Origin: Bacillaceae bacterium S4-13-56
GTDB lineage: Bacteria; Bacillota; Bacilli; Bacillales; JAWJLM01
DNA: 32,455 bases
Assembly: GCA_040191315.1 (NCBI GenBank)
Contig: JAWJLM010000022.1
Location: 1 to 32,455, forward strand
Direction: 5' to 3'
The notes under the pieces were generated by a model. The model saw nothing but the letters and a program-made list of their open reading frames with translations. It was not told where the DNA came from and ran no database searches. This document shows positions 8,095 through 15,795 of this stretch, piece by piece. Made by a program: the position numbers and the translations under genes. The first letter of the stretch is position 1. Every line of letters starts with the position of its first letter.

Positions 8095-9906
8095 ATGGGA
8101 ACTGTGAAAACGAGATTAACACGACAAGAAGTGCCGGAGCAACAAATGTGGGATTTAAGTGATTTGTTTCAAAGCCGGGAAGAGTGGCAGAAGGAATTAA
8201 AGATGATCGAAGAAGTGACTACGAATGTCACTAAATTTAAAGGGAAACTTGGGGAGTCTGGCCAGACCATGCTTCAATGCCTAGATGCATATGAGAAGTT
8301 GGTGCAGCGACTAACTGTCCTTCTTACCTATGCGAGTTTAAAGCAATCTGCAGATAGTTCGGACCCTGTTAATCAAGGGGATGCGTCCAGAGCCTCTGAT
8401 GTGGCATCTGTTGTTGGTGCTAAACTTTCGTTCGTGGAGTCTGAGATTATTGGTTTACCAGAAGAAACGGTCAAACAGTTTTTAGCAGAAGAGCCGCAAC
8501 TTCAACCTTTTGCCAAATACATATCGGAATTACAAGAGAAAAAAGTTCACGCACTTTCGTTAGAAACGGAAGAAGTGCTTGCTGCTTTAGGTTCTACTTT
8601 TAATGCGCCTTACGTTATCTATAATCGAGCCAAGCTTTCAGACATGTCTTTTGATTCTTTTGAAAATGAAAATGGGGATAGGCTTCCAAATTCATTCGCT
8701 TTGTATGAAGAAGGATATGTGGCTGAACCATCCACAACAACTCGACGAAATGCTTTTGATTCTTTCGTAAGCACTTTGAAGCAATACAAAAATACAGTGG
8801 CAGCTACCTATGCGACTCAGGTGAATCAAGAAATTGTAACCTCTCGTTTACGTAAGTTTGACTCTGTGACAGATATGCTTTTGCAACCACAACAAGTTAC
8901 GAAAGAAATGTACCATAATCAGCTCGATGTCATTCAAAAAGAGTTAGCCCCACATATGCGTAAATACGCGGAATTAAAGAAAAAGGTTTTAGGGTTAGAT
9001 AAAGTTATGTTTTGTGATTTAAAGGCTCCGCTTGATCCGGAATTTAAACTGGAAACTTCCTATGGAGAGGCCTGTGAAACCATACTAGATTCCTTGCAAA
9101 TTATGGGTCCGGAATACAGTAATATGGTGAAAAGGGCGATGGAAGAACGTTGGGTAGATTATTCGGATAATGTTGGAAAATCGACGGGGGCTTTTTGTAG
9201 TAGTCCTTATGGAGTTCATCCCTATATTCTCATGACGTGGTCGAATTCCATGCATGGTGCTTTTACTTTAGCCCATGAATTGGGGCATGCTGGACATTTC
9301 TATTTAGCTGCGGAAAATCAACGGTTAACGAATACAAGACCCTCTCTTTACTTTATTGAGGCACCATCTACTATGAACGAAATGCTTCTTGGAAACTATT
9401 TGTTTTCTAATACGAAAGATGCTCGTACGAAACGATGGGTTATTTTGCAGCAGCTCGGGACGTACTATCATAACTTTGTGACCCATTTGCTTGAGGGGGA
9501 GCTACAACGAAGAGTTTATTCCTTAGCTGAGTCTGGGGAACCTTTGACAGCCAATGTATTATCGGGCTTGAAGGGCTCAATCTTGAGGGAGTTTTGGGGA
9601 GATACTGTGGAAATTGATGAGGGTGTGAGTCTGACTTGGATGCGCCAGCCTCACTACTACATGGGACTCTATCCTTATACGTATTCCGCTGGATTAACGG
9701 TTTCTACTCTCGTTTCTCAAAACATATTAGAAGAAGGCAAGCCTGCTGTTGACCGTTGGCTTGAGGTATTGAAAGCAGGTGGAACATTAAGACCACTTGA
9801 TCTTATCAAAAAAGCCGGGGTCGACATGTCCAAACCAGACGCCATCAGCCAAGCCGTCGCACATGTTGGAAAACTAGTGGATGAACTGATCGAAAGCTAC
9901 AAATAG
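8095..9906 (+). CDS. pepF: Oligoendopeptidase F (M3 family zinc metallopeptidase)
   Basis: A 603-residue cytoplasmic zinc peptidase that cleaves short peptides, typically about 7 to 17 residues. AAGGAGG precedes the ATG at good spacing. The N-terminal helical PepF domain leads into the M3B catalytic domain, where the motif HELGHAGHF near residue 394 supplies the two zinc histidines and catalytic glutamate; the third ligand is expected in IEAPSTMNEMLLGNYL about 25 residues later. Length and motif order are normal for the family. It is a single gene flanked by repeats, so it gives no operon clue. It could be one of several PepF paralogues in the genome; the specific substrate is not evident. 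Confidence 0.93.
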   Translation: MGTVKTRLTRQEVPEQQMWDLSDLFQSREEWQKELKMIEEVTTNVTKFKGKLGESGQTMLQCLDAYEKLVQRLTVLLTYASLKQSADSSDPVNQGDASRASDVASVVGAKLSFVESEIIGLPEETVKQFLAEEPQLQPFAKYISELQEKKVHALSLETEEVLAALGSTFNAPYVIYNRAKLSDMSFDSFENENGDRLPNSFALYEEGYVAEPSTTTRRNAFDSFVSTLKQYKNTVAATYATQVNQEIVTSRLRKFDSVTDMLLQPQQVTKEMYHNQLDVIQKELAPHMRKYAELKKKVLGLDKVMFCDLKAPLDPEFKLETSYGEACETILDSLQIMGPEYSNMVKRAMEERWVDYSDNVGKSTGAFCSSPYGVHPYILMTWSNSMHGAFTLAHELGHAGHFYLAAENQRLTNTRPSLYFIEAPSTMNEMLLGNYLFSNTKDARTKRWVILQQLGTYYHNFVTHLLEGELQRRVYSLAESGEPLTANVLSGLKGSILREFWGDTVEIDEGVSLTWMRQPHYYMGLYPYTYSAGLTVSTLVSQNILEEGKPAVDRWLEVLKAGGTLRPLDLIKKAGVDMSKPDAISQAVAHVGKLVDELIESYK

Positions 9907-9928
9907 CTCACGTTTTTTTGTTAGTGTG

Positions 9929-9962
9929 GCGTGCTGATAGGGACGGTTCTCACCAACACACT
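9929..9962. repeat. REP-like repeat (GGGACGGTTCT family)
   Basis: A single plus-oriented unit, ATAGGGACGGTTCTCACCAA followed by CACA, just downstream of the pepF stop codon. Confidence 0.85.
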
Positions 9963-9978
9963 TGTTACGATGACTGTT

Positions 9979-10013
9979 ATTTTTCGGGTGGTGACAGGCA
10001 CGGCCCGAAAAAT
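9979..10013 (+). terminator. Hairpin with GTGACAGGCAC loop after pepF
   Basis: ATTTTTCGGG and CCCGAAAAAT are perfect 10-base arms around a loop containing GGTGACAGGCAC, a sequence that I recall as another widespread intergenic REP-like motif. It could end pepF transcription, but there is no T tract after it, so the terminator role is a guess. Confidence 0.4.
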
Positions 10014-10027
10014 CTTTATCCCGGATG

Positions 10028-10248
10028 AACGGACAGTAGTACCCCCACCTCAAGCCTTAAGTGAAACGAAAAGAGTAGGTGGGGGATAAACTGCCATGAA
10101 AATAAATTTTTCATCCTTGTTGGTGAAGCTTGTTTCATGATTGGTTGCCCGTAAAGGTCCCGTATATGTCCGATTGGTTCAAGGGCCTTTAGGTCAGCCC
10201 TTGGGTGCTAACAATCAGTGGTGGACGGCCACTGATTGAAGTTTCACT
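10028..10248. repeat. Dispersed structured repeat C, copy 1
   Basis: Shares TACCCCCACCTCAA, GAAACGAAAAG, GTCCGATTGGTTCAAGGGCC, AACAATCAGTGG and ACTGATTGAAGTTTCACT with 15137-15294. Internal pairing is evident: CCCCCACCT with AGGTGGGGG, GGGCC with the later GCCCTTGGG, and ATCAGTGG with CCACTGAT. This copy has about 60 extra bases (TTTTTCATCCTTGTTGGTGA and neighbours); a reverse-complement fragment of that part occurs near 22030-22090. It faintly recalls the bcr-type repeats of the B. cereus group, from memory only. With the hairpin and promoter that follow, the 9907-10637 stretch holds no gene. Confidence 0.8.
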
Positions 10249-10286
10249 ATCCCCGGCTAATCTGCGAAGCAGATCTGGTCGGGGAT
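10249..10286 (+). terminator. Hairpin next to repeat C
   Basis: ATCCCCGGC pairs imperfectly with GGTCGGGGAT, enclosing an inner ATCTGC-GAA-GCAGAT stem, and a T-rich stretch (TATTTTAG) follows. It can act as a terminator upstream of the sugar operon or be the end of the repeat. Confidence 0.55.
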
Positions 10287-10371
10287 TATTTTAGTTATTT
10301 TGGAACTATACATAAATAAGAAGGTTGCTCACCATTACCGTGGGGGACAGGGCGCTTCTTGATAACAAATT

Positions 10372-10458
10372 GGTAGGACCACTGTGTTGGTGAGAACCGT
10401 CCCCACCAACACGCCCCACCAACACGCCCCACCAACACGCCCACCAACACGCCCCGCC
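10372..10458. repeat. REP-like unit with four-fold tandem tail
   Basis: A minus-oriented unit (GTTGGTGAGAACCGTCCCCA) continues into four copies of a 13-14 base tail, CCACCAACACGCC, with small length differences. The left half of the usual inverted pair is missing. Not CRISPR: units are contiguous with no spacers. Confidence 0.85.
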
Positions 10459-10486
10459 AATAGGCCAACATGAATGGAATTCAATG

Positions 10487-10535
10487 TTGAAAAGCGCTTT
10501 CAAAAGTAATATACTTTGAGTACTAAACCGGTTTA
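10487..10535 (+). promoter_or_regulatory. Promoter P1 with cre-like site and LacI-type operator
   Basis: TTGAAA (10487-10492), 17 bases, TATACT (10510-10515) make a near-consensus sigma-A promoter. A cre-like TGAAAAGCGCTTTCA overlaps the -35 and spacer (10488-10502), one base longer than the 14-base CcpA consensus. The perfect 12-base palindrome TAAACCGGTTTA (10524-10535) covers the likely start site; its central CG is typical of LacI-family operators. The same arrangement recurs at 12440-12498, so the LacI regulator encoded here is the probable ligand. Confidence 0.8.
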
Positions 10536-10637
10536 TGTCGATGGACATTGTCAATCAGGATGATGATTACGGCTACAAACGATTACGACAAACGACGAAA
10601 AGGTTAGTTTACTATAATAGGAGAGGGTGGGTTTACT

Positions 10638-11402
10638 TTGAGTAAAGTAATCATCCCATTAAATGCTTTTGATTCTAATTTAGTATTGGATAAAGGACAG
10701 GCTTGGTTTGTGAAATTCATTGCTCAGTCAGGAGCATTTGGAATAGAAATCAGGAGAGAGCTATTTTTAAATCAAGACTATAAACTTGAAGAAATTCGAA
10801 ATGAGATTATGAAATACAATTTGTTTACCGTTTATTCCGTACCAATTGAGCTTTGGAATGAGAATGGGATGTTAAACAAAGAAAAGTTAGAGACCGTATG
10901 TAAGGAAGCTCAAGTTTTAAGGGCAAATTGGGTAAAGGTTCCTCTCGGTCACTATCATAAAGAGAAATCAAGCTTATCAGAATTAAAGAAATTTTTAAGT
11001 TTCAATAATGGCATTCAATGGTTTGTTGAAAATGACCAAACCATATATGGGGGAAATGTTGAAAATCTCCGTTTATTTTTCGAAGAATGCAGCAAACTTC
11101 ATATTCCAGTAAAAATGACCTTTGATATTGGGAACTGGTATTTTACTGACCAAAATATCCCGTTTGCCCTTTCATGCTTGAGTGAATATGTAGGTTATAT
11201 TCACCTTAAGAAGGTCATCCCTCAGGATGGACTCATAACAGTACCTTTAGATTATGACATGGATATGGAATGGGCTCATATTTTACATCAATTCCCTTCC
11301 AACCTTGAAAGAGCTTTGGAGTTCCCTATTGCTCTTGAGGACATCCAAAAGTATGTAAATTTGGTACAATTAGATCTGGAATCATCAGGAAAAATACTTT
11401 GA
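10638..11402 (+). CDS. Sugar phosphate isomerase/epimerase-like TIM barrel
   Basis: A 254-residue protein starting at TTG, with a purine-rich GGAGAGGGTGGG upstream. It resembles the xylose-isomerase-like (AP endonuclease family 2) barrel: candidate metal ligands and catalytic acids appear in IEIRRE, WFVEND, TFDIGNW, YIHLKK and ALEFPI. These enzymes isomerise or epimerise keto-sugars or sugar acids using a divalent metal. It is the first gene after promoter P1 and lies 15 bases ahead of the LacI regulator, so it belongs to the regulon and likely feeds a sugar or sugar acid into the KDG/hexulose-phosphate genes downstream. The exact substrate cannot be told; a dehydratase or an endonuclease IV-like role is less likely. 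Confidence 0.65.
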   Translation: MSKVIIPLNAFDSNLVLDKGQAWFVKFIAQSGAFGIEIRRELFLNQDYKLEEIRNEIMKYNLFTVYSVPIELWNENGMLNKEKLETVCKEAQVLRANWVKVPLGHYHKEKSSLSELKKFLSFNNGIQWFVENDQTIYGGNVENLRLFFEECSKLHIPVKMTFDIGNWYFTDQNIPFALSCLSEYVGYIHLKKVIPQDGLITVPLDYDMDMEWAHILHQFPSNLERALEFPIALEDIQKYVNLVQLDLESSGKIL

Positions 11403-11417
11403 TAAAGGGTTGATTTT

Positions 11418-12422
11418 ATGGAAAAAGCGACTATGGCAGATGTTGCACAAGAAGCTGGTGTTTCTAAAAGCACTGTCTCTCAATATTTAAATAAGCGCTA
11501 TGAATACATGAGTGAAGATACTAGAAAAAGAATAAAAGAAGCTATTCAGGAGTTGAATTATCAGCCCAATTATCTTGCGAGGAGTCTTAAGCAAAAAAGA
11601 ACTTCTACTGTTGGAATTATAGTCGCTAATATTATGCACAGACTCTCGACAGAAGTTAGTCGTTCCATTGAAGATTTTTTCTACAAGCATGATATACATG
11701 CCATTGTTTGTAATGCAGATAATGATCCTGTGAAGGAAAAAAAGTATATTGAAATGTTAAGAGCAAAGCAGGTGGATGGACTTATTATTTTGCCTACTGG
11801 TAAAAATGTGGATCTCTATGAAGCTATGGTCAAAGAAAAATACCCAGTTGTTTTTATGGACCGAAAAGTGCCAGGCATCAAAGCTCCATTTGTTGTGTCT
11901 AATAACATTGAAGGAACAGAATCTGTTATTCAACACATCATTGATCATGGCCACACGAAGATTGCCATTGCTACGGAACCCCTTATTATTTCTCCACGAG
12001 TGGAAAGACATGAGGGATATAAGAAAGCCCTCATAAAAAACGGGATCGAGGTAAACCCTCAATATATGATTAGCTCGACTGTGGAAGAAATAAAAAAGGA
12101 TTTGAATCGATTATTTGATTCAGAAGAGCCTCCTACTGCCATTTTTGCTGGAAGTGATATTGTTTTTCTTGAAGTGCTTCAATTTGCGAAAGAACGCAAT
12201 CTAGAAATTGGAAAATCTATCGCGTTAGCCGTATTTGATAATATCCCGTTTGCGCATTTATTAGATCCTCCTGTAACAACAGTTGCTCAAGCTGCTTATG
12301 CAATGGGAAGACAGGCTGCGGATTTATTGTTGAGACAGATTAATAAAGAGGAAATCAAAATGGAAGTAAAAACATTTCCTACGGAGTTGATCATCAGAGA
12401 TTCTACTCTAAAAATCAATTAA
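11418..12422 (+). CDS. LacI family transcriptional regulator
   Basis: 334 residues. The N-terminal helix-turn-helix (ATMADVAQEAGVSKSTVSQY, then LNKR) and hinge (YQPNYLARSLKQKRT) are followed by a periplasmic-binding-protein-like sensor domain from about residue 60 (TVGIIVANI, then IFAGSD and the C-terminal TTVAQAAYAMGRQAADLLL). Such proteins repress sugar-catabolic operons until a sugar or sugar phosphate binds. It is cotranscribed with the barrel isomerase from P1, and the operator palindrome is present at P1 and twice at P2, so it most likely controls itself and the downstream operon. The effector is unknown; a KDG- or hexulose-type compound would fit. Confidence 0.9.
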   Translation: MEKATMADVAQEAGVSKSTVSQYLNKRYEYMSEDTRKRIKEAIQELNYQPNYLARSLKQKRTSTVGIIVANIMHRLSTEVSRSIEDFFYKHDIHAIVCNADNDPVKEKKYIEMLRAKQVDGLIILPTGKNVDLYEAMVKEKYPVVFMDRKVPGIKAPFVVSNNIEGTESVIQHIIDHGHTKIAIATEPLIISPRVERHEGYKKALIKNGIEVNPQYMISSTVEEIKKDLNRLFDSEEPPTAIFAGSDIVFLEVLQFAKERNLEIGKSIALAVFDNIPFAHLLDPPVTTVAQAAYAMGRQAADLLLRQINKEEIKMEVKTFPTELIIRDSTLKIN

Positions 12423-12439
12423 AAAAAAACAAAAAAAAC

Positions 12440-12498
12440 TTGTAAAACGCTTTCAATTATTTTATACTCTTACTAGACCGGTTTACTAAACCGGTTTA
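12440..12498 (+). promoter_or_regulatory. Promoter P2 with cre-like site and tandem LacI-type operators
   Basis: TTGTAA (12440-12445), 17 bases, TATACT (12463-12468). The cre-like TGTAAAACGCTTTCA lies at 12441-12455, in the same register as at P1. Two operator copies follow: TAGACCGGTTTA (12474-12485, one mismatch) and the perfect TAAACCGGTTTA (12487-12498), their centres 13 bases apart. This drives hxlB-eda-TRAP and probably everything to 19422. Confidence 0.82.
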
Positions 12499-12529
12499 TA
12501 AGATTCAAAAGTTGTTTAGAGGTGATTGA

Positions 12530-13084
12530 ATGAGGAATGAAATTGAGGCAATAGCCAGTGAAGTTCGAGAGGTTTTACAAAGGGTGAACCCAGAACAAAC
12601 CGAACAATTGGCGGGTGAACTTGATAAGGCCCAACGAATATTTATGGCAGGAACCGGTCGCTCTGGTTTAGTTGGCAAGATGATTGCCATGCGTTTGATG
12701 CATATTGGATATCAAGTATTTGTTGTTGGGGAGACTATAACACCAAGTATTGAAAGTGACGATCTTTTGCTGGTTATCTCAGGATCAGGCAGTACAAGAA
12801 CTTTGAAATGTTATGCAGATCAGGCAAAGAGTATTGGAGCAAAGGTCGCTTTAGTAACAACTAATGAAAATTCACCAATTGGTGAACTAAGCATTTGTAA
12901 TGTCTTCATTCCAGCTGCAACTAAAAAAAGATTGGCGAATGAACCAAATACGATTCAGCCACTTGGTAGTCAGTTTGATCAGTCAGCGCACTTATTATTA
13001 GATGCAGTTGTTGTCTATCTTTTAAAAAAGCAAGATAGAAAAGATGATTCAAGTCTAAACAAACAACACGCTAACTTGGAATAG
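12530..13084 (+). CDS. hxlB: 6-phospho-3-hexuloisomerase-like SIS protein
   Basis: A 184-residue SIS-domain protein with GAGGTG ahead of the ATG. It shows the family's signatures: AGTGRSGLVGKMIAMRLMHI (about residues 40-59), VVGETITP, LVISGSGSTRT, FIPAATKKR and QPLGSQFDQ near the C-terminus. The classical reaction is 3-hexulose-6-phosphate to fructose-6-phosphate in the ribulose monophosphate pathway. In B. subtilis hxlA and hxlB are adjacent and controlled by HxlR for formaldehyde; here hxlB opens a LacI/CcpA-type operon and the synthase-like partner is the last gene, six kilobases away. It is first after promoter P2. Confidence 0.85.
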   Translation: MRNEIEAIASEVREVLQRVNPEQTEQLAGELDKAQRIFMAGTGRSGLVGKMIAMRLMHIGYQVFVVGETITPSIESDDLLLVISGSGSTRTLKCYADQAKSIGAKVALVTTNENSPIGELSICNVFIPAATKKRLANEPNTIQPLGSQFDQSAHLLLDAVVVYLLKKQDRKDDSSLNKQHANLE

Positions 13085-13094
13085 GGGAATTGAA

Positions 13095-13724
13095 ATGGCG
13101 CTTATTGATATGATCAGTGAACATAAAGTTGTAGCGATTATTAGAAATGCAAACGAGGAAAATATTTTACCGATTTTGAAAGCGCTTCATGATGGTGGCG
13201 TGAAAGCTGTTGAAATAACAGCTGAGACACCACAGTTTGCTAAGTTAATAGAAAGAGCCATAGCTGATTTTAAAGGAAAAATTACTATTGGTGCTGGTAC
13301 CATTTTAGATCCAGAAACAGCAATAACTGCCATATTGGCAGGTGCTGAGTATATCGTTTCACCAACGCTGAACACGGAGACAATCAAAATGTCCAATAGG
13401 TATGGGATTTTGAATATTAGTGGGGCTCTCACTCCAACGGAAATTTTGACAGCCTATGAGCATGGAGCGGGTATGGTCAAGGTGTTTCCTGCTAATGCAT
13501 TTGGACCTCCATATATTAAGAATATTCATGGTCCATTGCCACAAATTCCAATCATGGCAACTGGTGGAATTAGATTAGACAATATGAATGACTATTTAGT
13601 TAATGGTTGTAAGGCTGTAGGAATTGGAAGCAATCTAGTGAATGTAGCCAAGCTTCAATCCGTAGAAGACTATCAAGATTTAACTTTGGTAGCTAGTCAG
13701 TTTGTCAAACAATTAGGGGAGTAA
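13095..13724 (+). CDS. eda: KDPG / 4-hydroxy-2-oxoglutarate aldolase
   Basis: 209 residues, the usual size of the class I aldolase that cleaves 2-keto-3-deoxy-6-phosphogluconate into pyruvate and glyceraldehyde-3-phosphate. The catalytic Glu lies in VKAVEITAETP, the strand IGAGTILD is conserved, and the Schiff-base lysine is in GMVKVFPANAFGPPYIKNIH. The substrate loop reads ISGALTPTEI where most relatives have PGALTPTEI. It starts 10 bases after hxlB and pairs naturally with the KDG-type kinase at 17840. A variant specificity such as KDPGal is possible. Confidence 0.88.
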   Translation: MALIDMISEHKVVAIIRNANEENILPILKALHDGGVKAVEITAETPQFAKLIERAIADFKGKITIGAGTILDPETAITAILAGAEYIVSPTLNTETIKMSNRYGILNISGALTPTEILTAYEHGAGMVKVFPANAFGPPYIKNIHGPLPQIPIMATGGIRLDNMNDYLVNGCKAVGIGSNLVNVAKLQSVEDYQDLTLVASQFVKQLGE

Positions 13725-13766
13725 TGTTTTAAAAATTTAATTCTATTAAAAGGGGAGAGTTTAAGA

Positions 13767-14777
13767 ATGAAAAAGTTTACAATATTGTTAGCACTTGTAA
13801 CTTTGATTTTTCTAGCAGCTTGTGGTAACGAAAATGAAACTGCAGGAGGAGAAACGATTAAATTAATCGCAGCCCACAACCAAACTTCAACTGAAAATCC
13901 ATACCATGAAGGATTGCTTAAGTTTAAAGAAGTAGCTGAAGCAGAATCTGATGGTGCAATTGAAGTAGAAGTACACGCTGGAACGATTGGAACAGAAGAA
14001 TCAGAGCTTGTTGAAAAGCTTCAAACAGGTGGAGCTGACGTAGTTCTTGTATCACCAGGATTTATGACACAAACAGGTGTTAAAGAAGTAGATTTGTTTG
14101 CACTACCTTATCTATTTACTAGCTATGATCACTGGGAAGAAGTTGTAGATGGAGAAGTTGGAGAAACTGTAGCTGAGCTCATTAACGACAAATCAAATAA
14201 CGACTTTAAGATTGTTGGATACTGGTCAGCTGGTGTTAGACATTACTATGGTAAAAAGCCACTTGCGAGCATGGATGATTTAAAAGGTATGACTATTAGA
14301 ACGCAAACATCTGGTGTTGTTGCGGACTTCTGGAAGCAAACTGGTGCCGTACCAACTTCTGTAGCATGGGGAGAATTATATCAAGCTTTACAACAAGGTG
14401 TAGTAGATTCTGCTGAAAATGCATATCCATACTTTGTTCAACAAAATCATCACACAACTAAAAATGGTAAATACACCACTGAAACTGGCCATGACTATAC
14501 AACAAGATTATTATTGGTAAATGGTAAAAAGTTTGATGCTTACACTGATGAGCAAAAAGAAATCATCTTGAAGGCAGCTGAAGAATCTGTAAAGACAGAG
14601 AGAGAAGCTCTTTATTCACAAGAAGATGAGTACAAGCAAAAGCTACTTGATGAAGGTGGAGAAGTAAACGAGATTGATAGACAACCATTTATTGATATTG
14701 CTAAGCCACTACAAGATAAGGCAGCAGAAGAAATGGGAGTTACTGAAATCCTTCAAAAGATCAGAGATATGGAATAA
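13767..14777 (+). CDS. TRAP transporter substrate-binding lipoprotein (DctP family)
   Basis: 336 residues with a lipoprotein signal peptide: MKKFTILLALVTLIFLAAC, cysteine at residue 19, then an acidic linker. The DctP fold is clear from LQTGGADVVLVSPGFM, LFALPYLFTSYDHWEEVV, the LKGMTIRTQ strand with the arginine that normally binds a substrate carboxylate, and YQALQQGVVDSAENAYPYF. It delivers an organic anion, most often a sugar acid or dicarboxylate, to the DctQM pump. A hairpin and 500 bases of repeats separate it from the membrane subunits, which may favour excess binding protein. The operon context suggests a hexuronate- or ketodeoxygluconate-like ligand; that is inference. Confidence 0.92.
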   Translation: MKKFTILLALVTLIFLAACGNENETAGGETIKLIAAHNQTSTENPYHEGLLKFKEVAEAESDGAIEVEVHAGTIGTEESELVEKLQTGGADVVLVSPGFMTQTGVKEVDLFALPYLFTSYDHWEEVVDGEVGETVAELINDKSNNDFKIVGYWSAGVRHYYGKKPLASMDDLKGMTIRTQTSGVVADFWKQTGAVPTSVAWGELYQALQQGVVDSAENAYPYFVQQNHHTTKNGKYTTETGHDYTTRLLLVNGKKFDAYTDEQKEIILKAAEESVKTEREALYSQEDEYKQKLLDEGGEVNEIDRQPFIDIAKPLQDKAAEEMGVTEILQKIRDME

Positions 14778-14796
14778 CAACAATAAGGAAAAATAC

Positions 14797-14823
14797 AGAA
14801 AGGACACGTAATGTGTCCTTTCT
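14797..14823 (+). terminator. Hairpin after dctP-like gene
   Basis: AGAAAGGACAC and GTGTCCTTTCT are perfect 11-base arms with a 5-base loop, 20 bases after the binding-protein stop codon. No T tract follows on the plus strand, so it more likely stabilises the upstream mRNA or partly attenuates transcription than fully ends it. Confidence 0.65.
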
Positions 14824-14828
14824 AAAAA

Positions 14829-15050
14829 GATAAAGTATAAAATTTGTCTAGCTCCAGCGCCCTATCGACTAGAGTCGGTTCCCTCCTCTCCATCGATAAG
14901 TCAACATCGATTCACTTCGTGAACCGTGTTTCCTTTATCTCGGAGGATCGTAGGCTAAAACCGCCACATCGTGTGGCAACGCCTACGTGACCCACATCCT
15001 GTGGGCCTCACCGCCTTACGTCGATGATCAAGGGCGCTTGCGCTTTTCTA
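14829..15050. repeat. Dispersed structured repeat B, copy 2
   Basis: Begins GATAAAGTATAAAATTTGTC, TAGCTCCAGCGCCCTATCGA and ends GGGCGCTTGCGCTTTTCTAA. The left part GATA-AAGTATAAAA resembles the start of repeat A, suggesting the families share an end. It sits inside the TRAP operon between the binding protein and the membrane subunits. Confidence 0.8.
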
Positions 15051-15136
15051 ATTTAAAAGCTTGAAAAAGTTGATCTTTTGATTCTGGATTAAATATCCTT
15101 TTAAAGTTTTACACTCTTTTTAGTTATCCTGCATTA

Positions 15137-15294
15137 ACGGTCAGTAATACCCCCACCTCAAATCTTAAGAGAAACGAAAAGCGTGAGTGGAGGATAACCT
15201 GCCAGTAAATGTCCGATTGGTTCAAGGGCCTTTAGGTCATGCCCTTGGGTACTAACAATCAGTGGAAAACCCCCACTGATTGAAGTTTCACTTT
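15137..15294. repeat. Dispersed structured repeat C, copy 2
   Basis: A shorter version of 10028-10248, sharing TACCCCCACCTCAA, GTCCGATTGGTTCAAGGGCC, TACTAACAATCAGTGG and ACTGATTGAAGTTTCACT. It ends directly against the AAGGAGGG ribosome binding site of the TRAP small subunit. Together with repeat B it fills the 532-base gap between dctP and dctQ; nothing else is visible there. Confidence 0.8.
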
Positions 15295-15309
15295 ATAAGG
15301 AGGGACATC

Positions 15310-15795
15310 ATGAACCGATTTATTCGCACACTAGAAAAAATCCAATTAATTGTAGGGGGAATCTTTTTAACTATATTCTTCGCTGCAATTTTGATTCAAA
15401 TCGTTACTCGTAAAATTGGCGTATCTGTTATATGGACAGAAGAGCTTGCCAACTATTCATTTATTTGGGCCATCTTTATGGGTGCTGCTGTTATGGTAAA
15501 TCGTAAGGAGCATTTCACTTTCGATCTTTTGCAAAAAAAGTTGAGTGGGAAAAAGCGAGTTATATTGAATCTAGTGATTGATTCCATTCTAGTTGCATTC
15601 AATATTGCTATTTTTATTTATAGTCTTCAGGTAGTACAAAGATTCTGGAATTATAATTGGACAGCACTACCTTCCATGAAAATGGGTTACGTATGGATTT
15701 CCCTGCCGATTATGGCAGGTACCATGATTATTTATTTAATCTCACATTTAATTGAGCATGTAAAGACTTTAAAAGCAAGGGAGGTAAGTGAATAA
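15310..15795 (+). CDS. TRAP transporter small membrane subunit (DctQ family)
   Basis: I chose the ATG at 15310 because AAGGAGGG lies about 8 bases upstream; an earlier in-frame ATG at 15280 falls inside a repeat and has no ribosome binding site. 161 residues with four hydrophobic helices, a conserved WTEELANYSFIWAIFMGAA segment after the first helices and a polar FTFDLLQKKL loop, as expected for DctQ. It associates with the large subunit at the membrane. Its stop codon overlaps the start of the next gene by one base (TAATG). Confidence 0.9.
   Translation: MNRFIRTLEKIQLIVGGIFLTIFFAAILIQIVTRKIGVSVIWTEELANYSFIWAIFMGAAVMVNRKEHFTFDLLQKKLSGKKRVILNLVIDSILVAFNIAIFIYSLQVVQRFWNYNWTALPSMKMGYVWISLPIMAGTMIIYLISHLIEHVKTLKAREVSE

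Noticed and set aside
10395-10460. Possible CRISPR array
   Set aside because: The 13-14 base units are directly adjacent with no spacers, and no cas gene is present.
10306-10554. 82-codon minus-strand frame rich in Trp, Gly and Cys
   Set aside because: Its composition comes from translating the CCACCAACACGCC tandem tail; it also covers promoter P1.
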